Shown: one piece after another, positions 51,410-59,639 of the stretch
Position numbering within the stretch: the first letter of the stretch is position 1
How the letters are laid out: every line of letters starts with the position of its first letter
Source of the DNA: an uncultured Macellibacteroides sp.
GTDB lineage: Bacteria > Bacteroidota > Bacteroidia > Bacteroidales > Tannerellaceae
Length of the DNA stretch: 64,000 nt
Assembly (NCBI RefSeq): GCF_963667135.1
Contig: NZ_OY762974.1
Coordinates: forward strand, 1,984,001-2,048,000
Direction of reading: 5' to 3'
Notes under the pieces: generated by a model
Databases searched by the model: none
Seen by the model: only the letters and a program-made list of their open reading frames with translations
What the model was told of the DNA's origin: nothing
Made by a program: the position numbers and the translations under genes

Positions 51410-52669
51410 CTATTCTTCTCTGATTGCATCTATTGCTTTGATCTGCATCGCTCTCCATGCAGGGATAAGTCCGGCTACCATACCACTTATTAGTAATACG
51501 CCTGATGCGTAAAGGGCGGTATCGATATCAACGCCAGGATTGATAAAAAAAGTTTCACGCGTAACTTCCTGGGTTGATAACATTTTATTTACAATGTCCA
51601 GAATAAACACCCCCAAGGTCAGACCTATAAGTCCTGCCATAGTTGTTAGTACCAGACTCTCACTCATGATTTGAGTAATGATATTAAAAGGCTTCGCTCC
51701 CAAAGCTCTTCGTACCCCAATCTCTTTTGTCCTTTCCTTTACGGTAACCATCATAATGTTACTGATTCCGATTACTCCTGCCAATAACGTACCCATTCCT
51801 ACAAGCCAAACCAGAAAGTCGATTCCAATAAACAGCATATTGAATGTGTCAAATTGTTTGGCCACGTTTATTACCTGTAAAGCCTGAGGGTCGGTAGGGG
51901 ATATTTCGTTTTGAGCCTGTAATATCTGCTTTGTATCTTCAATGACTTTCTCTACAGAATATCCTTGAATTGCACTGATGCAAAGAAAATGAAGAATGTC
52001 TCCCTGGTTTAACGTTTGCTGCATGGTTGAAAAAGGTATATAGATGCTTTCTTCGGATCGCCCACCCAGATTTAATCCGGAAGCTTTGCCTTTAATTACA
52101 CCAACTACCTGATAATATAGCCCGTTTACACGTACATACTTTCCACAGGGGTTTTGATTTTTGAACAGAACCTCATTCACGTTTTTTCCAATGAGACATA
52201 CCTTTCGCTTCCCTTGCAGGTCAATATCATTCAGCAACCTGCCGTAGAATATATCCTGACTTTCTATTTTAAAGTAATCGGGAAATATACCTTTTACGTT
52301 GTACGTACCCGACAGCTGTCCGTAAACAACATTTTTATCGGAGCTGTTGCCCCAAATAATGGGGGATATGGCATCTATACCCTTTACATTTTTCATAATG
52401 CTTTCAACATCCCTGTTACGCATATTCCAGTAACGACCTTTGTTGAATCCTTTGTAGGATTCGCTGGTCTGATTCGTGAAAATGAATATGGAGTTGGTTG
52501 AAAAACCACGAGTCCCTTCCATCATGCCATTTTTTAATCCGGTTCCGGAGCCTAATAGTAGTACAAGCATCAGGATACCCCAGAAAACACCAAAGCATGT
52601 AAGGAGACTTCTTGTCTTATTACGGGTGATGGTAACCCATATTTCTTGCCATCTGTCTAAATCAAACAT
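51410..52669 (-). CDS. MacB-like ABC permease 2
   Basis: A 419-residue single-repeat FtsX/MacB permease: N-terminal helix around SLLTCFGVFWGILMLVLLLG, periplasmic domain (about residues 45-270), then three helices with the coupling segment ERTKEIGVRRALGAKPFNI. It lacks an ATPase domain. It probably pairs with the permease encoded just upstream to form a heterodimer. Confidence 0.9.
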   Translation of the reverse strand: MFDLDRWQEIWVTITRNKTRSLLTCFGVFWGILMLVLLLGSGTGLKNGMMEGTRGFSTNSIFIFTNQTSESYKGFNKGRYWNMRNRDVESIMKNVKGIDAISPIIWGNSSDKNVVYGQLSGTYNVKGIFPDYFKIESQDIFYGRLLNDIDLQGKRKVCLIGKNVNEVLFKNQNPCGKYVRVNGLYYQVVGVIKGKASGLNLGGRSEESIYIPFSTMQQTLNQGDILHFLCISAIQGYSVEKVIEDTKQILQAQNEISPTDPQALQVINVAKQFDTFNMLFIGIDFLVWLVGMGTLLAGVIGISNIMMVTVKERTKEIGVRRALGAKPFNIITQIMSESLVLTTMAGLIGLTLGVFILDIVNKMLSTQEVTRETFFINPGVDIDTALYASGVLLISGMVAGLIPAWRAMQIKAIDAIREE

Positions 52670-52693
52670 ATTTTCTTTTGTGGTTTATATTAT

Positions 52694-53959
52694 TTATTCG
52701 GCTCTCATTGCTTCAATAGCTGTAATCTTTACTGCCTTTTGTGCGGGGAAATATCCGGCAAGAACTCCAGCTAAAATGAGTATCCCTGTAGATACAAGCG
52801 AAATTGTAAGACTAACTGTCGGGTCCCTGAACATCGAAATATCATCTTGTCCGGCAGCTTCACCCATGCCAGATGCTTGCATTCCATAATTTATTAATTC
52901 CGTTAGTCCAATTCCCAGAATCATCCCAATATAGCCGAAGATGGCCGTAATTATTATTGATTCAAAAATCACAAGTTTTAATATGGATAAAGGCGTTGCT
53001 CCAACAGCTTTGCGGATACCAAACTCCTTGGTCCGTTCCCTAACGCTGATAAGCATAATGTTACTTACCCCAACAATACCTGCAATTAAAGTTCCAATAC
53101 CTACAATCCATACAAATGCAAGAATCCCGTTCATCATACTGTTGAACATTCTGAATTCGTTCGCGGTATTCCACATACCTATTGCACTCTTGTCGGCCGG
53201 ATCAAACTGATGTCTGCGACCCATTCGTTGGCGGAAACGATCTTCAAATGAGGTATTTTCGTCTTCCGTATTAACACCTGTAATGGTAAAGGAAAGCTGA
53301 TTTAAACCATAGCCTGAGCTATAAAGGGATTGTCCGGTCGAAAAAGGAATATAGCAGGGAGCATCGTTGCTTTTATTATCGTCTTTGTATACACCAACAA
53401 CCTGATACATTACCGATCCAGCCCTTACATATTTTCCTAAAGCGCTTTCCTTTCTGAAAAGAACTTCCTCCATCCGGGGACTGATTACAACTACTTTTCG
53501 TTTTTGTTGTATATCCAGATCGTTAATAAAACGGCCTTTTCCTGCCTGCATCTCAACAAAATTGATCCCAGAGTAGGCGGGGAAAATACCGTTAAGCTGG
53601 CAGTTGTTATATTCTCTGCCATAAAACAACGTGTCGCTATGGTTGATGGTGGCCGATTTTAGATCTATTTCGGAGTGTTCACGGCTAATGGCTACATAGT
53701 CTTCTTCTTTGAAAGTAATAGGCCGGTTAGTCTGCATCCCTTTATAAGGCAACGTTGTAAAACGAGGCCATACCTCTACCTTGTTCATCGCCATGTTGCG
53801 GAAATTATACATAACTCCGTTGCGAAGTCCGTTACCGGCTCCAAGTAAAACAATCAGCATAAAAATTCCCCATGAAACAGAGAATCCCGTAAGAAAAGTC
53901 CGAAGTTTATTTTTCTTAATTGTGCCGAATATCTCTCTAAAATTATCAAAATCAAACAT
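52694..53959 (-). CDS. MacB-like ABC permease 1
   Basis: A 421-residue permease of the same type: helix SVSWGIFMLIVLLGAGNG, periplasmic domain, coupling segment ERTKEFGIRKAVGATPLSI, C-terminal YFPAQKAVKITAIEAMRAE. It resembles the neighbour, so the two probably arose by duplication and form a heterodimer. Its start overlaps the ATPase stop by 8 bases. Confidence 0.9.
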   Translation of the reverse strand: MFDFDNFREIFGTIKKNKLRTFLTGFSVSWGIFMLIVLLGAGNGLRNGVMYNFRNMAMNKVEVWPRFTTLPYKGMQTNRPITFKEEDYVAISREHSEIDLKSATINHSDTLFYGREYNNCQLNGIFPAYSGINFVEMQAGKGRFINDLDIQQKRKVVVISPRMEEVLFRKESALGKYVRAGSVMYQVVGVYKDDNKSNDAPCYIPFSTGQSLYSSGYGLNQLSFTITGVNTEDENTSFEDRFRQRMGRRHQFDPADKSAIGMWNTANEFRMFNSMMNGILAFVWIVGIGTLIAGIVGVSNIMLISVRERTKEFGIRKAVGATPLSILKLVIFESIIITAIFGYIGMILGIGLTELINYGMQASGMGEAAGQDDISMFRDPTVSLTISLVSTGILILAGVLAGYFPAQKAVKITAIEAMRAE

Positions 53960-54635
53960 GGCCGTTTCCTTTTTCGATAGATTCTATTTGTCCGTCGCAC
54001 AGACGAATGATCTTCTTTGTTACATCTGCAACAGATTGCTCATGTGTAACTATAATCATCGTCATTCCTTCCTGGTTAACATTCCGCAGCAGATCCATAA
54101 CTTCAAGTGTAGTATGGCTGTCTAGTGCTCCGGTAGGTTCATCTGCCAAAATTATTTGCGGTTTGGCAATTAGTGCACGGGCAATGGCTACACGTTGCTT
54201 TTGCCCTCCCGACAATTCGTTAGGCATATGGTCGGCCCATTCCCGTAAACCTACCATATCCAGGTATTCCATGGCTAATTCATTTCTCTTCTTTCTTTTC
54301 ATTCCCTGATAGTACAATGGGAGGGCTACATTTTCCATCGCGTTTTTGAATGAAATAAGATTAAATGATTGGAAAATGAAGCCTATCATTTGGTTCCTTA
54401 ATTCAGCCGCACGGGTTTCATTCAGATTTTGGATCAGCTGATTGTTGAGCATATAGGTACCCGTATCGTAGGTGTCTAAAATGCCAAGAATATTTAGTAA
54501 TGTGGACTTCCCTGAACCTGAAGCTCCCATGATGGAAACCATCTCACCTTTCTCTATATTCAGATCTATACCTTTCAATACGTGCAGAGGAGCACCGTTG
54601 TAATACGTTTTGTTTATTCCGTCAAGATGAATCAT
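53952..54635 (-). CDS. MacB/LolD-like ABC ATPase
   Basis: A 227-residue ATPase, first gene of the minus-strand export operon. Walker A GASGSGKST, Q-loop FQSFNLI, signature [14 protein letters not shown], Walker [12 protein letters not shown], switch His VTHEQ. It energises the two following permeases. The order ATPase, permease, permease, adaptor, TolC is a full tripartite exporter. Confidence 0.95.
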   Translation of the reverse strand: MIHLDGINKTYYNGAPLHVLKGIDLNIEKGEMVSIMGASGSGKSTLLNILGILDTYDTGTYMLNNQLIQNLNETRAAELRNQMIGFIFQSFNLISFKNAMENVALPLYYQGMKRKKRNELAMEYLDMVGLREWADHMPNELSGGQKQRVAIARALIAKPQIILADEPTGALDSHTTLEVMDLLRNVNQEGMTMIIVTHEQSVADVTKKIIRLCDGQIESIEKGNGHV

Positions 54636-55034
54636 AGTTTATTGCACTTTTTTATATTAGACGCATGGTTTTTCTCAGAAGTTGCAGAATACCAGTTATT
54701 TTTTTATTGCACAAATATAGGTACTGACTTAATACCTTGTATCGCATGGTACTTATAATTAAATAAATTTAACTAATTTATTTAACGTATTTGTATAGAA
54801 AATTATTGAAAAGCCTTTTAAAATAAATGGTTTTTATTCGTTTATATAACTAATGTTGGAATCATTAAAATACAAAAATATAATAAAAAATACATATTTT
54901 ACAAAAATGGTATGGGCTTTAAAGATAAATATTAGTTGTTTCTACTTTTTTAGTAGTTAAAGCATTGATGGTTTTACATATTCATCTTATATTTGCTTCC
55001 TATAAATTCATTATTAATCATATAAATATAAATC
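54636..55034. promoter_or_regulatory. Divergent AT-rich promoter region
   Basis: About 400 AT-rich bases without a gene. For the kinase (+): -7 box TATATTTG at 54988-54995, with TTG at 54965-54967, 20 bases before it. For the export operon (minus): the -7-like TATATTTG reads on the minus strand at 54719-54712, about 77 bases before the ATPase start. No other structure is clear. Confidence 0.6.
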
Positions 55035-56003
55035 ATGGAAAAACCTTATGTGGTAGGTATCGATATTGGCGGTACTAATTCTGTGTTTGGCGTTGTGGAT
55101 GCTAGAGGTACTATATTGTACAGTGGATCAATTAAGACTGGTAAATTTGCTGATGTAAATGATTACATTGCTGAGTTGGCTAAAGGGCTTGAAATGGTTA
55201 TTGCTCAGGCAGGTGGTCCCGATAAAATCAAAGGTGTTGGCGTAGGAGCTCCTAACGGAAACTACTTCAATGGCTGTATTGAATTCGCACCTAACCTTCC
55301 CTGGAAGGGCAAAATTCCTTTGGCTCAGCTAATCAGTGAAAAGCTAGGCGGTATTCCTGTTGCGCTTACTAACGATGCAAATGCGGCAGCTATTGGAGAA
55401 ATGACTTACGGTGTTGCCCGTGGAATGAAAGATTTTATTGTTATCACACTTGGAACAGGTGTTGGCAGCGGAATCGTTATTAACGGTAACCTTGTATATG
55501 GACATGATGGTTTTGCAGGCGAATTAGGACACGTGATTATGCGTCGTAATAATGGTCGTATGTGTGGTTGTGGCAGACAAGGTTGTCTGGAAGCTTATAC
55601 TTCAGCGACTGGTGTTGCCCGTACAGCACGCGAATACCTTGAGATTCGTAAGGACGAAAGCGTGTTGCGCGAACTTGATCCGGACGAGCTTACTTCAAAG
55701 GATGTTTATGATGCAGCCATGAAGAATGATCCTCTTGCAATTGAAATTTTTGAAGCTACCGGATCTATGTTAGGTGAAGCGTTTGCAGATTTCGTTGCAT
55801 TCTCTAGTCCTGAAGCAATTATTCTTTTTGGTGGTCTTACAAAGGCTGGCGATTTGATTATGAACCCTATTAAGCGTTCAATGGATAAAAATATGCTTAA
55901 AGTGTTTGAAGGAAAAACAAAACTTTTGTTCTCTCAATTAAAAGAAAGCGATGCTGCCGTTCTTGGTGCAAGTGCTTTGGGTTGGGAAGTGAAAGAATAT
56001 TGA
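55035..56003 (+). CDS. ROK-family sugar kinase (glucokinase-like)
   Basis: A 322-residue ROK protein. The ATP-binding N-terminal motif is GIDIGGTNSVFGVV. Sugar-binding/catalytic part: LTNDANAAAIGE; the ROK signature GELGHVIMRRNNGRMCGCGR continues with QGCLEAYTS, giving CxCGxxGC zinc ligands. No HTH domain, so an enzyme rather than a repressor. Most likely phosphorylates glucose or a related hexose; exact substrate uncertain. Confidence 0.9.
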   Translation: MEKPYVVGIDIGGTNSVFGVVDARGTILYSGSIKTGKFADVNDYIAELAKGLEMVIAQAGGPDKIKGVGVGAPNGNYFNGCIEFAPNLPWKGKIPLAQLISEKLGGIPVALTNDANAAAIGEMTYGVARGMKDFIVITLGTGVGSGIVINGNLVYGHDGFAGELGHVIMRRNNGRMCGCGRQGCLEAYTSATGVARTAREYLEIRKDESVLRELDPDELTSKDVYDAAMKNDPLAIEIFEATGSMLGEAFADFVAFSSPEAIILFGGLTKAGDLIMNPIKRSMDKNMLKVFEGKTKLLFSQLKESDAAVLGASALGWEVKEY

Positions 56004-56022
56004 TTATATTGCAATATATTAT

Positions 56023-56063
56023 AGAGGCAGAGAAGTTCCTTTTGGGTTTTCTCTGCCTCTTTT
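56023..56063 (+). terminator. Terminator of the ROK kinase gene
   Basis: An 11-bp stem AGAGGCAGAGA / TCTCTGCCTCT with a 16-base loop and a TTTT tail, 20 bases after the stop codon. Confidence 0.85.
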
Positions 56064-56131
56064 AATTTAATTTCATACCAATTTGCATTTCAACCACAAA
56101 AATAAAACCGTAAGTTTGCAAAAAAAACTGA

Positions 56132-57916
56132 ATGAAAGTTCTTCTGGTTACCCCGCCGCTTACTCAACTCAATACGTCATATCCTGCTACCTGTCATTTA
56201 TTGGGCTTTCTTCGCTCAAAAGGATTGAAAGCGGAACAAATGGATCTAAGTATCGAACTTATTCAACAATTGTTTACTCGAAAAAAATTAGAAGAGATTT
56301 TTCATGAAGCATCCAACCAGTCCGATCTTTCGAAGATAAATAAGCTGCGGCTGCAGCAATCGGATTTTTATCTTCGCACCATTGAACCGGTTATGCGATT
56401 TTTAGGAGGGAAAGATGCTAGTTTAGCTCAACGCTTCTGTGAACTCAGCTTTTGGCCGGACAGCAAACGACTTCCTTCGGATGATGATCTGGAATGGGGG
56501 TTCGGAATGATAGGCAACCATGACCGTGCCATTCATCTGTGCACACTGTTTCTGAAAGATCTTTGCGACTTTATCAATCAGACGATAGATCCTCGTTTTG
56601 AGTTGATTCGATATGCCGAATCACTTTGCCTGCGACTTCCTGAGTTCGGACCGCTGCAAAAAGAACTGGAAAAGCCGCATTCGCTCATCGACAAATTAAT
56701 GCTGGATATTTTTGCTCGTCGAATAGAAGAAAGTAAGCCAGATATTGTAGCCTTTACGATACCTTTTCCCGGGAATTTATATAGTGGATTACGATGTGCT
56801 CAGTGGATTAGGATTAACTTTCCCTCAGCTAAAATAGCAATGGGAGGCGGTTATGTGAATACCGAATTGCGCAGTCTTTCCGATCCTGCAATTTTCAATT
56901 ATACCGACTTTCTGCTCTACGATGATGGCGAATTACCTTTGTTTCGATTAGTAACCGGGGGTGAGCTAATCCGTACTCTGTATAGAAATGTTGAAGGAGA
57001 TATTGTTCGTGTAAATTTTGACAGCAAGGAAAATGTGCCTTTTGCTGAAATTGGAACGCCCAGTTATGATGGACTTTTGCATAATAACTATCTCAATCTG
57101 ATTGAACTAACCAATCCAATGCATGCCCTGTGGAGCAACGGACGATGGAATAAAATGATTTTGGCGCATGGTTGTTATTGGGGGAAATGTGCTTTTTGCG
57201 ATGGAAGTCTGGATTATATTCGACGCTTTGAACAAGCACCGATCGAGATGATTGTTGACAGAATGGAAAGCATTATGGAACAAACCGGACAATCAGGATT
57301 TCATTTTGTGGACGAAGCTGCACCTCCTGCTTTACTCAGGAAGCTGGCAGAAGAAATACTTCGTCGTAAGCTAACAGTCAGTTACTGGACTAATGTTCGT
57401 TTTGAGAAATCATACACAGCCGAGTTGTGCTATTTACTCGCACAATCGGGGTGTATTGCTATATCGGGAGGATTGGAAGTTGCTTCGCCGAGAATTCTGA
57501 AAATGATTAACAAAGGTATTACCATTGAGAGCGCTCGTGAGAGTATGCGTAATTTTACCGAAGCCGGTATTATGACTCATGCTTACCTGATGTACGGATT
57601 TCCAACTGAGACAGCTCAGGAAACCGTTGACTCTCTGGAGGTAGTTCGCGATTTATTTGCCAACGGCTGGATTCAGTCGGCTTTTTGGCATCGTTATGCT
57701 ATGACAATGCATAGCCCTTCCGGTATATGTCCCGAAAGTGTTGGAGCTAAGCATGTTCTCATTCCAACCGCCCCCTTTGCTAATAACGAGATTGCTTTTA
57801 CCACTCCGAACGAAATAGATTTGGAGTTTTATGGCAAAGGACTTAACCTCGCAACCTATAATTACATGCAGGGAGCTGGTTATGATGTGCCGGTGAAGAA
57901 GTGGTTTAAAAGATAA
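56132..57916 (+). CDS. B12-binding-domain radical SAM protein
   Basis: A 594-residue protein. The N-terminal part resembles a cobalamin-binding Rossmann domain (LLVTPPLTQLNTSYPA; later FPSAKIAMGGGYVNTEL). The radical SAM cluster motif is HGCYWGKCAFCDGS (C-x3-C... C-x2-C), and GFPTETAQETVDSL is typical of the SAM barrel. It should bind one 4Fe-4S cluster and SAM, perhaps with cobalamin; substrate unknown. No modified-substrate gene is adjacent. Confidence 0.85.
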   Translation: MKVLLVTPPLTQLNTSYPATCHLLGFLRSKGLKAEQMDLSIELIQQLFTRKKLEEIFHEASNQSDLSKINKLRLQQSDFYLRTIEPVMRFLGGKDASLAQRFCELSFWPDSKRLPSDDDLEWGFGMIGNHDRAIHLCTLFLKDLCDFINQTIDPRFELIRYAESLCLRLPEFGPLQKELEKPHSLIDKLMLDIFARRIEESKPDIVAFTIPFPGNLYSGLRCAQWIRINFPSAKIAMGGGYVNTELRSLSDPAIFNYTDFLLYDDGELPLFRLVTGGELIRTLYRNVEGDIVRVNFDSKENVPFAEIGTPSYDGLLHNNYLNLIELTNPMHALWSNGRWNKMILAHGCYWGKCAFCDGSLDYIRRFEQAPIEMIVDRMESIMEQTGQSGFHFVDEAAPPALLRKLAEEILRRKLTVSYWTNVRFEKSYTAELCYLLAQSGCIAISGGLEVASPRILKMINKGITIESARESMRNFTEAGIMTHAYLMYGFPTETAQETVDSLEVVRDLFANGWIQSAFWHRYAMTMHSPSGICPESVGAKHVLIPTAPFANNEIAFTTPNEIDLEFYGKGLNLATYNYMQGAGYDVPVKKWFKR

Positions 57917-57968
57917 ACTATCTTTCTTGCCATTTCAGGCTAACAGTTAGATGTAAAATATTTAATAC

Positions 57969-58016
57969 AAATAACCAATAGAAGTTTTCAATTCTCTATT
58001 GGTTATTTGTTTTTTA
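57969..58016 (+). terminator. Terminator after the radical SAM gene
   Basis: A 13-bp stem AAATAACCAATAG / CTATTGGTTATTT with a 14-base loop, then GTTTTTTATT. Strong hairpin plus T-run. Confidence 0.82.
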
Positions 58017-58088
58017 TTAATACCTTTAGGCGTAATATTACTTTGTTATTATTTGCAGGCTGACTAAACGTATAAAGATAAGAAGTCA

Positions 58089-58952
58089 ATGAATATAAAA
58101 CTAAACCATAGAATTATGACAGAACCAAATGAAATTTGTTACCCTAACATTAAACAAAGTTGGGGTATTTTAGGAATAGTAATACTTTTCTGTATATTGT
58201 TTGCACCGGCAAATCTATTACTTAATAAATTGGTTGGAAAGGAATTGACTTTTCTTATATACTATCTTTTTTCAATGGGGATTCCTTTTTGGATTTTTCA
58301 CCTGAGAAGAAAAAAAAGGACCGGAGTCAGTCATTATAACTTTGCTTCAAGTAATGTAATGATTTTAGCATTGGTTTCCATAGTTACAATTTCCATTCAA
58401 ATGGGTATTACAACTCCAATTATAAATCTGTTTCCGATGCCCGAATTTATAAAGAAAGCGTTTATCGAAATGGGACAGCAAAACGGAGTATTTGGATTTG
58501 TACTTATTGTAATTGCAGCACCAATAATTGAAGAACTGATTTTTAGAGGAATTATTCTGCATGGACTTTTGAAAAGATATAGTCCTGTTAAATCTATAAT
58601 TGTTTCCAGCATACTTTTTGGAATTGCACATTTAAATCCATGGCAGTTTATAGCAGCATTTATTATTGGCGTTTTTTCGGGGTGGGTATATTTTAAAACG
58701 AATAAGATTTTATTATCAATAATCATTCATTCGGTTAATAACTTAGTCGGCTTTCTCAGTATGTATATTATGGATACAGAAACACTAATGGATATTTCAT
58801 TAACTGATTTTTACGGCGGAAATTTAAACTTAATTCTGGTTATCGTCGTTTCTGTTATTCTTGCTTTATCCTGTATTTATCTACTTAATACTGAATTTGA
58901 AAAAGAAAAGGAAGACGGAATTACTCAAAACGAAACAGCGTTTAATGAATAG
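58089..58952 (+). CDS. CPBP-family intramembrane metalloprotease
   Basis: A 287-residue membrane protein with the CPBP (CAAX protease/bacteriocin-processing) motifs: EELIFRGIILHGL (EExxxR), FGIAHLNPWQF (FxxxH) and IIHSVNNLVGF (HxxxN). About 7-8 helices. These conserved Glu and His residues bind the catalytic metal. Target unknown. A start at MTEPN (58116) is also possible. Confidence 0.88.
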   Translation: MNIKLNHRIMTEPNEICYPNIKQSWGILGIVILFCILFAPANLLLNKLVGKELTFLIYYLFSMGIPFWIFHLRRKKRTGVSHYNFASSNVMILALVSIVTISIQMGITTPIINLFPMPEFIKKAFIEMGQQNGVFGFVLIVIAAPIIEELIFRGIILHGLLKRYSPVKSIIVSSILFGIAHLNPWQFIAAFIIGVFSGWVYFKTNKILLSIIIHSVNNLVGFLSMYIMDTETLMDISLTDFYGGNLNLILVIVVSVILALSCIYLLNTEFEKEKEDGITQNETAFNE

Positions 58953-58991
58953 TCCATGGATGAATGATAAATCAAAAATTGAAATAACTTT

Positions 58992-58999
58992 CTACCTTT
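58992..58999 (+). promoter_or_regulatory. Bacteroidetes -7 box of the Nudix gene
   Basis: TACCTTTG, matching TAnnTTTG, 17 bases upstream of ATG 59016. A transcript would have a leader of only about 10 bases. This also argues against the in-frame TTG at 58998 as a start, because it would lie in the promoter. Confidence 0.55.
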
Positions 59000-59015
59000 G
59001 CGAAAAATAGAAGCT

Positions 59016-59534
59016 ATGCATCCATTACATCAATTCAACTATTGCCCTAAATGCGGTTCCGGCGAATTTGCTGAAAATAACGAGAAGTCCAAGCGTTGTC
59101 ATTCTTGCGGATTTGTTTATTATTTCAATCCTTCGGCTGCTGTGGCCTGCTTTATACGTAATGAGAAAGGAGAACTGCTGTTTGTAAAACGCGCCAAAGA
59201 TCCGGCCAAGGGAACGTTGGATTTGCCCGGTGGATTTGTTGATTTGCATGAAACTGCCGAAGAAGCTGCGCGCAGGGAAGTGAAAGAGGAGACGGGGCTT
59301 GATATTGAATCTTGTTTGTACTTGTTTTCTATTCCTAACATTTATCCTTATTCCGGATTTGACGTCCATACAGAAGATTTGTTTTTTGAATGTAATGCGC
59401 ATTCGTTTGACGACCTTGCAGCTGCAGATGATGCCTCTGAAATTGTTATCCTCTCATTGAAAGATGTTAATGCCGATTTGTTTGGTCTTCAATCGATTAA
59501 GAAAGGGGTTGAAAGGTATTGTGCCCATTATTAA
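59016..59534 (+). CDS. Nudix hydrolase with zinc ribbon (NudC-like layout)
   Basis: A 172-residue protein. An N-terminal zinc ribbon (YCPKCGSGEF and RCHSCGFVYY) precedes the Nudix box GGFVDLHETAEEAARREVKE (continuing ETGLD; GX5EX7REUXEEXGU). It hydrolyses a nucleoside-diphosphate derivative. The zinc ribbon plus Nudix order resembles NADH pyrophosphatases but the protein is shorter, so the substrate is uncertain. Confidence 0.88.
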   Translation: MHPLHQFNYCPKCGSGEFAENNEKSKRCHSCGFVYYFNPSAAVACFIRNEKGELLFVKRAKDPAKGTLDLPGGFVDLHETAEEAARREVKEETGLDIESCLYLFSIPNIYPYSGFDVHTEDLFFECNAHSFDDLAAADDASEIVILSLKDVNADLFGLQSIKKGVERYCAHY

Positions 59535-59639
59535 TTCTTTTTACAAACTTCTTAGTTTTTTATTTGGGCTCTATTCTCTATCTTTGCCTATCAGAACTAT
59601 CAGGCACCATTCTGTGCCTGTACAAAAAGCAATGGAGTA

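Noticed and set aside
48884-54125. Plus-strand frames inside the minus-strand export operon
   Set aside because: They are out-of-frame shadows rich in Ile/Ser/Pro, with no family features; the minus-strand genes are complete.
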